Below the pieces are notes generated by a model. That model did not search any database, was not told where the DNA came from, and worked only from the letters and a program-made list of their open reading frames with translations. DNA of 64,000 nt, taken from positions 17,204 through 81,203 of the forward strand of contig NZ_ANOH01000113.1 of the NCBI RefSeq assembly GCF_000346505.1. The letters are read 5' to 3'. The position numbers were made by a program, and so were the translations under genes. This DNA comes from Aporhodopirellula sallentina SM41. Lineage in GTDB: Bacteria > Planctomycetota > Planctomycetia > Pirellulales > Pirellulaceae. This document shows, piece after piece, positions 27,371 through 36,196 of this stretch; positions within the stretch are counted from its first letter, which is position 1; every line of letters starts with the position of its first letter.

Positions 27371-28753
27371 ATGATGAGAATGATTCTGTTTGCTGCGTTG
27401 ATCGGTATGACCGCAACGTCAAATGCAGGTCAACCACCGAACGTTGTCCTGGTGTTCATCGACGACATGGGGTGGGAAGACTTTTCGTGCTTCGGCAACG
27501 ACGACGCTGATACGCCGCATATCGACCGGCTGGCCAACGAAGGCATTCGCTTTGAACAGTTCTACGTGAACTCGCCAATCTGCTCGCCGTCGCGCACCGC
27601 GATTTCGACCGGCCAGTACCCGCAGCGATGGCGGATCACTTCGTTCTTAAACAACCGCAAGGACAACAGTCGCCGCGGCATGGCGCAGTGGCTTGATCCC
27701 AAAGCACCGATGCTGGCCCGATCGCTGCAACAAGCCGGCTACGCGACCGGGCATTTCGGCAAGTGGCACATGGGCGGCCAACGCGATGTCAATGAAGCGC
27801 CCGCGATCACCGAGTATGGTTTCGACGAATCGTTGACCAATTTTGAAGGCATGGGCCCCAAGCTTCTGCCGCTGACGCTGAAGCCGGGGCAAAAGAAGCC
27901 CGGCAAAATTTGGGGTAAGGCCGAAAATTTGGGCGAGGGCTATCAGTGGATGCTTCGCAGTGAGATCACGACTGGCTTTGTCGACGCAGCATTGCCGTTC
28001 ATCGACAAAGCTGCGGAAGCTAGCAAGCCGTTCTACATCAATCTCTGGCCCGATGATGTTCACGCACCATTTTGGCCTCCCGTGGAAACTTGGGGTGATG
28101 GTTCAAAACGACGGCTTTACTTGTCGGTGCTGGAGTCGATGGACAAGCAGTTCGGCAAACTGTTTGATCGCATTCGAGACGACGACGCACTTCGTGAAAA
28201 TACGTTGATATTGGTTTGCTCTGACAACGGTCCGGAACCAGAGGCTGGCAAAGCGGGACCGTTTCGCGGCTTCAAAACGCAGCTCTACGAAGGCGGCGTC
28301 CGTTCGCCGCTCGTGGTATGGGGGCCAGGAATAGTGAAGAAGCAAAACCATGTGGACAAGCAGTCTGTGTTCTCGGCCATCGACCTTGTCCCGACTCTAT
28401 TAGAACTGACGAACACGCCGTTTCCCAAAGACGCAACATTCGATGGTGAGCCTCTGGTCAACACGCTGCTTGGCGAAGGTGGCTCACGCGACGCACCCAT
28501 CTTCTTCCGCCGCCCACCCGATCGAAATTCCGTCTACGGGGTCGAAGACCTTCCTGATCTGGCGGTCCGATCCGGCAAGTGGAAGTTGCTTTGCGAGTAC
28601 GACGGTAGCGAAGTCGAGCTGTACGACCTGAGCACTGACCCATCGGAGTCAATGAACCTAGCCGACCAGCATCTGGAACTTGCAAGCGAACTAACGAAGT
28701 CGCTGCTGAGTTGGCATCAGTCGATGCCGCCAGACAATGTTCCCATCCTTTAG
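27371..28753 (+). CDS. Sulfatase, formylglycine type
   Basis: A 460-residue S1 sulfatase. I chose 27371 because AAAGGA lies about 9 bases upstream and the protein then begins with a signal peptide (MMRMILFAALIGMTATSNAG); the frame could also start at 27311, overlapping the previous stop. Landmarks: FIDDMGWEDFSCFGND, CSPSR with Cys71, FGKWHMGG, NLWPDDVHAPFWPP, CSDNGPEPEAGKAGPFRG, and YEGGVRSPLVVWGPG. All catalytic landmarks look intact. Part of a run of five sulfatase genes from 24693 to 33076 that are separated by short gaps, so likely one expression unit. Confidence 0.94.
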   Translation: MMRMILFAALIGMTATSNAGQPPNVVLVFIDDMGWEDFSCFGNDDADTPHIDRLANEGIRFEQFYVNSPICSPSRTAISTGQYPQRWRITSFLNNRKDNSRRGMAQWLDPKAPMLARSLQQAGYATGHFGKWHMGGQRDVNEAPAITEYGFDESLTNFEGMGPKLLPLTLKPGQKKPGKIWGKAENLGEGYQWMLRSEITTGFVDAALPFIDKAAEASKPFYINLWPDDVHAPFWPPVETWGDGSKRRLYLSVLESMDKQFGKLFDRIRDDDALRENTLILVCSDNGPEPEAGKAGPFRGFKTQLYEGGVRSPLVVWGPGIVKKQNHVDKQSVFSAIDLVPTLLELTNTPFPKDATFDGEPLVNTLLGEGGSRDAPIFFRRPPDRNSVYGVEDLPDLAVRSGKWKLLCEYDGSEVELYDLSTDPSESMNLADQHLELASELTKSLLSWHQSMPPDNVPIL

Positions 28754-28777
28754 CGAATCCATGCAAGCGAAAACCCA

Positions 28778-30199
28778 ATGAAACTTCAACTCTTCTATTA
28801 CATTTTCGTTGTCGCGGCACTGATCTGTGTCGTTCCAGCCAATGCTGATGCGCCGAACATCGTGCACATCATTGCCGACGATCTGGGCTGGAATGATGTT
28901 GGCTATCACGGTAGCGAAATTAAAACGCCGCATTTGGATGCGTTGGCTTCAGAGTCCGTGATCCTCGATCGGTTCTACGTGACTCCGATTTGTTCGCCGA
29001 CGCGAGCGGGAGTGCTGACCGGTCGATACCCATTCCGATTCGGAATCTGGGGCAGCGTCTGCAACCCGCTCGCCCGCCATGGATTGCCGCCCACGGAGCA
29101 AACAACATCCGAACTGCTGAAGTTAGCCGGATATCAACACCGCGCAGTCTTCGGCAAGTGGCACTTGGGTCTCGCGTCGACCAAGTTCCATCCTTTGCGA
29201 CATGGTTTCACGGATTTCTACGGTCACTACAACGGTGCGATCGACTACTTCAGCCGAAAGCGATTTGGTCAGTTGGACTGGCATCGGAACTACGAAAGCG
29301 TTCAGGAGGAAGGATACTCGACCGACTTACTCGGCGCGGCAGCCGTCAACTTCATTAGCGAGCGCAGTGCAGAGTCGCCTTTCTATCTGCTCGTCACCTT
29401 CAACGCACCCCACTCGCCCGTTCAAGCCAAGCCCGAAGACTTAAAGGCGTACGGTTTTGATCCAAACGGTGATCGCGCGCCAAACACCGATGCGGGAATC
29501 GCCCGGCGCGAGAAGTTTGCGGCTTACGGCGAAGGAGCCAAGGGGAACACCGTACGTCAGACATTCGCCGCCATGACGACGGCGATGGACCGCAACATCG
29601 GAACGATTCTCGATGCGCTGGACGAAAATGGTTTTCGCGAAAATACGCTGGTGATCTTCCACAGCGACAACGGTGGTGACCCCAAGCATGGGGGCAACAA
29701 CCAACCGCTACGAGGCAAGAAGTTCACCACATGGGAAGGCGGTGTCCGTGTTCCAGCGATCATGCGTTGGCCTGCAAGGCTTAAAGGAGGAACGAAGTAC
29801 GGCTCCGTCACCTCCTATATTGACATCCTGCCAACCCTGGCCGGAGCGGCTGGAATAGCAAATCCAACCGGAATTGATGGTTCCAATCTCCTACCGTATT
29901 TGGAAGGCAGACAACCTCCGCCTGAGCGAGTGTTGTTACTCAGCGAAGACACTGTAGTCACCGATCAATGGAAGCTGATAGGCGGCGAGATATTTGACTT
30001 GAAGAACAATCCAGCGGAAACCGGTCCGCTCTCGGACCCACCGGCAGATGTGTTGACGCAACTACACGGTGAGCTGGCGCGTTTTGCCGAACTTGAAGGA
30101 CCGCCAACCGTTTCAACTGCGCCAAACCCCACAAACTGGCCGCCGAAGGATTGGAAGCTGCCCGAAGAAAAAGAACAACCAATGGAGCCTTCAGAATGA
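28778..30199 (+). CDS. Sulfatase, formylglycine type
   Basis: A 473-residue S1 sulfatase with signal peptide (YIFVVAALICVVPANADA), IADDLGWNDVGYHGSEI, maturation motif CSPTR with Cys72, FGKWHLG, TFNAPHSPVQAKP and HSDNGGDPKHGGNN. The C-terminus has the short Pro/Trp/Glu-rich tail (NWPPKDWKLPEEKEQ) seen in several planctomycete sulfatases. Active site appears complete. Its stop overlaps the start of the next, broken, sulfatase (ATGA at 30196-30199), which indicates that the pair was translationally coupled before the downstream gene was damaged. Confidence 0.94.
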   Translation: MKLQLFYYIFVVAALICVVPANADAPNIVHIIADDLGWNDVGYHGSEIKTPHLDALASESVILDRFYVTPICSPTRAGVLTGRYPFRFGIWGSVCNPLARHGLPPTEQTTSELLKLAGYQHRAVFGKWHLGLASTKFHPLRHGFTDFYGHYNGAIDYFSRKRFGQLDWHRNYESVQEEGYSTDLLGAAAVNFISERSAESPFYLLVTFNAPHSPVQAKPEDLKAYGFDPNGDRAPNTDAGIARREKFAAYGEGAKGNTVRQTFAAMTTAMDRNIGTILDALDENGFRENTLVIFHSDNGGDPKHGGNNQPLRGKKFTTWEGGVRVPAIMRWPARLKGGTKYGSVTSYIDILPTLAGAAGIANPTGIDGSNLLPYLEGRQPPPERVLLLSEDTVVTDQWKLIGGEIFDLKNNPAETGPLSDPPADVLTQLHGELARFAELEGPPTVSTAPNPTNWPPKDWKLPEEKEQPMEPSE

Positions 30200-31626
30200 A
30201 AGTACATAGTTCAAACCGCCAACCTGTCAGTTGTTTTCGTGCGACGATTTGCTGGCTGGCAACCTGCACGCCGTTGTTGGTGTGGGGAGCACCTGCGGTC
30301 GCCTCACGCCCTAACATCATCGTGATCTTCACGGATGATCAAGGCTACTCGGATCTTGGCTGCCAAAATATTCGCGATGCCATCAGTACTCTGCACATTG
30401 ATGGACTGGCTGAGCGGGGGGCGCGAATAACCCACGGGTTCGTTGCCTCTCCTCAGTGCATGCCTTCGCGTATCGGATTACGGACGGGATGCTACCAGCA
30501 ACATTCGGGTGTAGAGACCAATGTTTCTGCAACGGAGCCGAACAGAGTCGCTGCGATGATTGCAGAAGTGGAAACGATTGCGAATCATATGAAACGGGCT
30601 AGCTGTACGACCGGAATGTCGGGCAAATAGGGCGTCGGTGGCGGTCCGTCACGTGTTGAACAGAAACGGGGAAGCTTGACTCTACGAAAGAGTGACCTTG
30701 CATTGCTGCGGTCCGCACGTGGCTTCGAGGAGTATTTTTCCGGCGTCAGCAATGTCTATACGGCATCGCACGGGCTCGATGGGACTCCGACTCCCGACGT
30801 ACCACAGTTAATCAAGGAAAGTCGGTACCGAGTCGAAGTTCAAGCCGAAGCGGCCTTGAGTTTTGCTGAGCGTCTTGCCGACGATGACGAGCCTTTAATT
30901 CTCTATCACGCCCCATATTCCCCGCTCGCACCGTATGAAGCTCCACACAACTATCTCGATCAATTTGCTCACGTCGAAAACAGCGCCCGCCATATTTGCT
31001 TGGCCATGATGGCCCGTGTCGACGATTCTGTTGGCCGTCTTGTTGGGGAGCTCCGGCATCATGAGATCGAAGTACAGACGCTGATCTGGTACATCAGCGA
31101 CAACGGTGCTCCGAAAAATAGTGGCGGTTTCAATCAATCGTTCGCCGGTGCCAAGGGAAGTCTGCTCGACGGCGGCGTCCTAGTGCCGTCTATCGTTTCG
31201 TGGCCTGGGCAGTTGCCTGAGGGGGGCGAGTATTTACTAATGGTCAGCTCGCTGGATGTTCTACCGACGTGTCTCGCTGTCGCTGGTGTGACCGAGATAC
31301 CGCAGGATCTCACAAGGATTGATTTGATGCCTTTCCTGAAGGGTAGCCGAAACGATGCTCCTCACGAGCGCCTTTTCTTTCGTTGGACGTTCCGAGGAAT
31401 CGAGCAGGCGGCCATCCGATCGGACCTGTGGAAATTACTTCGCACAGGAAAACTACAAAGTCTCTTCGATTTGGTAGCTGTCCCTGGTGAAACTCAAGAC
31501 GCGACGTCCCAGAATCCAGTAGTGGCGAATGAGCAACAACAACTTGATGGTTGGATCGCGACACTTCCAGCAGTGGCCGAATCTCCGAAACACAAGCCAC
31601 GGCGATTTCAAGAGCGAACATCATAG
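30196..31626 (+). pseudogene. Sulfatase interrupted by an in-frame amber codon
   Basis: Both halves read in the same frame and are separated by a TAG at 30628-30630 plus 15 readable codons. The codon sits exactly where the near-invariant Trp of GKW(H/G)xG belongs: ...GMSGK-stop-GVGGGPSRVEQKRG. A single TGG to TAG change explains it. The first half has a signal peptide, FTDDQGYSDLGC and the maturation motif CMPSR (Cys88). The second half shows further wear: the usual NAPH.P is APYSP, losing a His, and the usual GG.R.P has become GGVLVP. So the gene was probably already relaxed. It could produce a truncated 144-residue product only. Read-through cannot be excluded but nothing here supports it. 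Confidence 0.85.
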
Positions 31627-31774
31627 AAACCTCCGATAGCAACATCGCGATGCGCATGAGACGCTTCCGTTACACAGGTTGACAGCCTATGAAATACTTG
31701 GCTGACGCCATTGTCGACTGAGTTGGCAGAGGGAAGTTTGACTAGAATCCTATATTTAGCATCGAGTTACAACG

Positions 31775-33076
31775 TTGACAAACTACATAACTCACTTACT
31801 GCGACTCTTGCTACTCATCGTGTGTTTGTTTACAAGGAATAGGTTTGGCCAAACGAAGCCAAACATCGTTTTCATCATTGCGAACGATTTGGGAGTTCGC
31901 GATACCGGCTTCATGGGTAAGGCCGATGTACGGACTCCGGCATTGGACGAACTCGCATTACGCAGTGTTTTGTTCGATCGCGTTTTCGTCGCGTCGCCTA
32001 GCTGTGCTCCGTCACGCGGCGCGTTGCTGTCGGGACTCATGCCGTTTCGCAACGGTGCTGAACCTAACCACACGTTGGTTGGCGACGATGTGACCGAGCT
32101 TCCCAGCTACATGCACGACATTGGCTACGAAGTCGCAAGTATCGGAAAGATCACTCACGGCACTGACAAACGGGCTGGCTTCGATTTTGACAATCGAATA
32201 CTTTCACTGGAAAATATCGACATCGTTCGTAAGTATTTAAACAATCGCGAGTACGATAAACCGCTACTTTTGATGGTGGGCATCAAAGATCCGCATGTCC
32301 CGTGGCCCAGAAAGCACTTTGGTCACTACGATCCGCTGCGGCTTTCGCTGCCCGCGCGTTTGGTCGATACGCCTGAGACTCGGATCGAGCTGGCTAGGTA
32401 CTACAGTGCGGTCGAGCGAATGGATTTGCAGGTCGCTGCCACGCTGAAGGCGGTCGACCAGCATTTTGGACCCGGGACCATCATTCTCTTCACAAGTAAC
32501 CACGGCGCGCAGTTACCATACGGAAAATGGAACACCTACGACGGTCGCTTGCGTGTCCCGTTGTTGGTTTCTTGGCCAACAGTCCCGACCTTGGGAACGC
32601 GAAACTCGTCGCTCCTTTCGTTTGTGGATCTGCTGCCAACCTTGATTGAAATGTCAGGTGGCGACCCACCTAGGGCTGGGTACCGTGAAAACGAAATCAA
32701 CGGACGATCCTTCCTGCCTTTGTTGCGGGGAAAATCAGACCACTATCGCGATCATGTCTCCTCGACTAATTCATCAGCGGCTCATCATACTTTTCCGCTT
32801 CGCAGCGTTCGCGCTGAACAGTTTCCGTACATCAAGAATGTTTATCCGGAACTGAACTTCACCGTCCAAACGGATCACAACCCGAGAGCGGAAAGCCATG
32901 GGATGTGGAAATCTTGGGTTCGCCAAGCCGAGTCGGACGTTGACGTTGCTAAAAAGTTGAGACGCTATCACTGCCGATCACCGGACGAACTCTACGACGT
33001 CGAGAATAATCTGTACGAACAGAACAATCTCGTCAACGACCCAGACTCTATGACAACGCTCGAATCTCATCGTTAA
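31775..33076 (+). CDS. Divergent sulfatase-like protein with altered metal ligands (TTG start)
   Basis: A 433-residue homologue of the sulfatase at 24693. The only usable start in the frame before the conserved region is TTG at 31775, which gives a good signal helix (LLRLLLLIVCLF). The maturation motif is kept (SCAPSR, Cys77). However the first metal-binding Asp is Asn37 (IANDLG instead of .DDLG) and the late Asp is Asn242 (TSNHGAQLPYGKW instead of TSDHG). Both positions bind calcium in characterised sulfatases. The usual GIRVPF is GRLRVPL. It is therefore probably weakened, inactive or reused for binding. The frame is clean over its full length, which argues against simple decay. Confidence 0.8.
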   Translation: MTNYITHLLRLLLLIVCLFTRNRFGQTKPNIVFIIANDLGVRDTGFMGKADVRTPALDELALRSVLFDRVFVASPSCAPSRGALLSGLMPFRNGAEPNHTLVGDDVTELPSYMHDIGYEVASIGKITHGTDKRAGFDFDNRILSLENIDIVRKYLNNREYDKPLLLMVGIKDPHVPWPRKHFGHYDPLRLSLPARLVDTPETRIELARYYSAVERMDLQVAATLKAVDQHFGPGTIILFTSNHGAQLPYGKWNTYDGRLRVPLLVSWPTVPTLGTRNSSLLSFVDLLPTLIEMSGGDPPRAGYRENEINGRSFLPLLRGKSDHYRDHVSSTNSSAAHHTFPLRSVRAEQFPYIKNVYPELNFTVQTDHNPRAESHGMWKSWVRQAESDVDVAKKLRRYHCRSPDELYDVENNLYEQNNLVNDPDSMTTLESHR

Positions 33077-33201
33077 TTGGTGGGTCATTGGATCAAACAG
33101 AGCCGCGACACGCTTCAAAAGCACGGCAAGCCAATGGACTTGCTGCTGCCGATCAAGACGAGTACACGATAAGAAGATATTCATCCTATCAAATAGAAAA
33201 T

Positions 33202-35274
33202 ATGACACACCTTCAAAACAAACTCCTTTGTCTCTGCGCAACATTTTGTAGCGTGGTTTTGCTTTGTCCTGCAGCCTACTCATCACAACCGAACATCTTG
33301 TTTGTATTCACCGATGATCTGGGCTGGGGCGATTTGGGCGTCTTTTATCAGAACGAATCAAAAAACGACAAAAAGCATCGAACACCTCACCTGGATCGTT
33401 TGGCTGGTGGCGGGTTGCAGATGCGAGCCCACTATTGCCCCGCACCGGTTTGTGCCCCCAGTCGCTCGTCGCTTCTTACAGGCGTCCATCAAGGCAACGC
33501 CGTTATCCGAAATAACCAATTCGACAAGGGACTCGAGGACAACCACACGCTTGGATCAGTGCTACGTGAAGCCGGGTATCGAACCTGCATGATTGGCAAG
33601 TACGGATTGCAGGGTGGTCCGAAGGGAAAGCAACAAACCGGAACACCGTCCGATTGGCCGTCGTATCCGACCAAACGTGGGTTCGATGAGTTCTTTGGTT
33701 ATGTCAGCCACTATGCGGGCCACCTGCACTATCCAAACGATCCTTGGAAATTGGCCAACAAAGGCCATCAGGGTGTGCCCAATCTGTGGCACTCAGATGA
33801 ATCCGGCGACTATGAAATCAGTGAGTCGTTGTCGAAGTGCTATACGACGGATTTGTTTACCGCTCGTGCAAAACACTTCTTGAAAACGCATGTTCAATCC
33901 AACGGCGATCAACCGTTCTTTTTGATGTTGAACTACGACACGCCGCACGCGGCATTGCAAATCCCAACGATTCCTTACCCCAGCGGTGGTGGCGTGGGTG
34001 GCGGCTTGCAGTGGACGGGCGGAACAAAGCCGGATGCGATTTCGCAACCCGCAATCAACACTGCAACTGGCGAAGTCGACTCCTTCATCCACCCAGACTA
34101 CGCGGCAGAGGACTGGTCGGATGTCGAAAAGCGGTTCGCCACCATGGTTCGCCGGATCGACAACGCCGTCGGTGACTTGAACGAGACACTGGAAGATCTT
34201 GGTCTGGCCGAGGACACCTTGGTTATCTTCACCAGCGACAACGGTCCCCATCACGAAGCCTATTTCAAAGGCGAATCTTGGGGGGCGTCTAGCTACAGCC
34301 CGCAAGCGTTCCAGTCCTACGGTCCTTACGATGGGACGAAACGAGATTGCTGGGAAGGCGGCATTCGCATGCCAACGCTGGCTTGGTGGAAAGGCACGGT
34401 CGCTGCGAACAGAATCGACAGCACGCCCTCTCAGTTTCATGACTGGATGGCGACGCTCTGCGATGTCGCGGGCGTGCCAGCACCCGCCCGATGCGACGGA
34501 GTTTCGCTACTACCCACGTTAACGGGTGAGGGCGAACAAGCAGAAAGCCTCGTCTACATTGAGTATCAAAACGGAAGCAAGACGGCGGACTACAAAGACT
34601 TTCTCGCTTCGAGACGAGACCGACCGCGCAAGGAGATGCAGGTCATCCGCATGGATGGTTCGGATGGCAAATCGTACAAAGGCGTTCGCTACAACATCAA
34701 GTCCGCCGATGACGATTTTGAAATCTACGATGTTGAGTCGGACGTCGATGAAGCCAGCAACCTAGCGGGAACATCGGAGGCGGTGAAGCAACTGCAGTCG
34801 CGAATGAAGGCGAAGGTCTTGCAAGTCCACAGCCCGAATGAATCGGCGATAAGACCCTACGACAAGGCCGCTATCCCGGCGTCGGAACAAGCGCCGGCGG
34901 GTTATCAGGTGCATCGCTTTGCGCTTCCGGGCAACGTTTCCTACGTTCCCACTGCGACTGGTGAATCGGATCCTGTTTCGTCAGACGTCATCGAAGACGC
35001 ACAAGGAAAGCAAACGTTCACGGCACCGGGCCCCGGCATCTACGAAATTCGTGGGGCGATGGCATTGGACGAAGTCGGCACATACGCGATCCACGTCGAA
35101 TCCGAATCAGCGTGTTTTATGCGTCTGCATGAGAGCCACGCGATCGACCTGCAAGAAAGTGGCCAAGCGACCAGTGCAAAACGCATTCTCGCAGCGGGCA
35201 AACATCCGATCGTGCTTACCATTCGAGTCGAGAAGCAAGGCGCCAAAACGACCTGGACTATCAACCACCCTTAG
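33202..35274 (+). CDS. Sulfatase with extra C-terminal beta domain
   Basis: A 690-residue S1 sulfatase. The start at 33202 gives a signal peptide (LLCLCATFCSVVLLCPAAYS); the frame is open 38 codons further upstream without signal features. Landmarks: FTDDLGWGDLGVF, CAPSR with Cys84, MIGKYGLQG in place of GKWHLG, NYDTPHAALQIP, FTSDNGPHHEAYFKG and WEGGIRMPTLAWW. After about residue 555 there is an extra module of some 130 residues with beta-rich character (PGPGIYEIRG, HVESESACFMRLH, GKHPIVLTIRVEK) that resembles PA14- or carbohydrate-binding-like sandwiches; I cannot name it with certainty. It ends the first large hydrolase block; the TAG stop lies inside a possible repeat remnant. Confidence 0.9.
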   Translation: MTHLQNKLLCLCATFCSVVLLCPAAYSSQPNILFVFTDDLGWGDLGVFYQNESKNDKKHRTPHLDRLAGGGLQMRAHYCPAPVCAPSRSSLLTGVHQGNAVIRNNQFDKGLEDNHTLGSVLREAGYRTCMIGKYGLQGGPKGKQQTGTPSDWPSYPTKRGFDEFFGYVSHYAGHLHYPNDPWKLANKGHQGVPNLWHSDESGDYEISESLSKCYTTDLFTARAKHFLKTHVQSNGDQPFFLMLNYDTPHAALQIPTIPYPSGGGVGGGLQWTGGTKPDAISQPAINTATGEVDSFIHPDYAAEDWSDVEKRFATMVRRIDNAVGDLNETLEDLGLAEDTLVIFTSDNGPHHEAYFKGESWGASSYSPQAFQSYGPYDGTKRDCWEGGIRMPTLAWWKGTVAANRIDSTPSQFHDWMATLCDVAGVPAPARCDGVSLLPTLTGEGEQAESLVYIEYQNGSKTADYKDFLASRRDRPRKEMQVIRMDGSDGKSYKGVRYNIKSADDDFEIYDVESDVDEASNLAGTSEAVKQLQSRMKAKVLQVHSPNESAIRPYDKAAIPASEQAPAGYQVHRFALPGNVSYVPTATGESDPVSSDVIEDAQGKQTFTAPGPGIYEIRGAMALDEVGTYAIHVESESACFMRLHESHAIDLQESGQATSAKRILAAGKHPIVLTIRVEKQGAKTTWTINHP

Positions 35275-35287
35275 TGGACCTTGCCAA
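35272..35287 (+). repeat. Possible remnant of the 24585-24662 palindromic element
   Basis: TAGTGGACCTTGCCAA matches TAGTGGATCTTGCCAA in the left arm and loop of the element at 24607 with a single mismatch. No partner arm is visible. It begins at the stop codon of the upstream sulfatase gene. Confidence 0.35.
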
Positions 35288-35327
35288 ACCGCTTGAGGTG
35301 GTGCGACGCGACGGAGAGGCTGATCTT

Positions 35328-35622
35328 AAATTGACACCGCGATTTCGCTTCGGGCTACCCGTGACATTCACGCGAACACCAAGAATCGGACCAGCTGAGG
35401 TTTGCGTCGATGCAGGTTACGACAGCGAAACCGCACGAGATGTCTTGCGATGTTTGGGTATGAAGCGGTTTACCCGCATACGAGGTGCACCGCACGGCAG
35501 CCAGGCGTGGCGAGTCTGTGGGGGCGTCGCGCGTTCGAGCGATTAGCTCAAGGGGGATTCGTCGTTTACGACTGCGTTATGAATGTCGCGAAGCGGTGAT
35601 TCACGGATGGGCAACGCTTTGA
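35328..35622 (+). pseudogene. IS5-family transposase remnant (C-terminal part, frameshifted)
   Basis: Fragment of a DDE transposase of the IS5 type. In one frame it reads VCVDAGYDSETARDVLRCLG and IRGAPHGSQ; after a frameshift near 35510 a second frame reads RAISS..IRRLRLRYECREAVIHGWATL and then stops. This order (D.GYDS, RG.PHGS, VER, RRLR.RYE) is the normal end of IS5-family transposases. Terminal repeats and the first catalytic domain are absent. It lies just upstream of DUF1559 pair 2, as other IS sequences lie next to pairs 3 and 4. Confidence 0.65.
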
Positions 35623-35879
35623 ATCAGGCATAATGCCGTTCAGCTTGCCAATTGATTTCAAGGCCGAGCCATTGCAATCTGTCATCAAAACAATGGTTTT
35701 CTGTCCGGCTGTATGGGTTAGAACACATCAATTGATTGCCAACGAAAAAGCGGCAAGGATCCACTAGGGAAATATATCGTTGGGCAACAGTCAACAGAGG
35801 GCTTCTCGCAAGTAGGCGACATGATGCGCAATCAATCAGGGCCTTACCAATTGTAGCCACTTCGCATGACGAAATTTCT

Positions 35880-36196
35880 TGCCGATATCCTGGATTGTTT
35901 GTCGAGACTATTTCGTGTCAATCGTATATGACATGTATTGAACACATGCTTTAAGTGTGTTTGTGCGTGTGGAGGAATCGTCCTGGCGTGAAATTGCCGG
36001 CAAAGTCTCTGCTGTCAGGGTGAAGAATGAGCGTGCTCGCTGCTGTAAATGTGGTGGAGTTTTCTGTTTGTTTTTCTCCGGTCATCACGCGTGGATTATT
36101 TGCTGGCCGAAGTAGGGTGCGTCGCATTCAAGTCGGCTTGGTCTCCTTTTCGTGCCAGGTGTTGGTCTGGTTTTTGCTCTTTTTGTGGAGAAGGTT
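35880..36196 (+). promoter_or_regulatory. Conserved long leader of DUF1559 gene 2
   Basis: About 320 bases upstream of the start at 36197 align with the bases upstream of DUF1559 gene 5 (61955-62272). Block 1 at 35880 reads TGCCGATATCCTGGATTG then TGTCGAG. Block 2 at 35976 reads AATCGTCCTGGCGTGA. In both leaders the blocks are about 95 bases apart and block 2 lies about 223 bases from the ATG. A third similar stretch (TTTTCTGTTTGTTTTTCTCC) lies near 36060, and a GGAGAAGG ribosome site ends the leader. No conserved frame is seen, so this may be promoter plus a long untranslated leader. Confidence 0.6.

Noticed and set aside
30628..30630. Amber codon read as pyrrolysine or other recoding
   Set aside because: The position is a conserved Trp, the codon is one base from TGG and the downstream part is also worn. 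Nonsense mutation is the simpler reading.
36152..36196. Longer N-terminus for DUF1559 gene 2 (and 62108-62272 for gene 5)
   Set aside because: The upstream residues are not shared between the two copies, whereas MSTKRF and the GGAGA site are. The shorter start also gives a normal prepilin leader.
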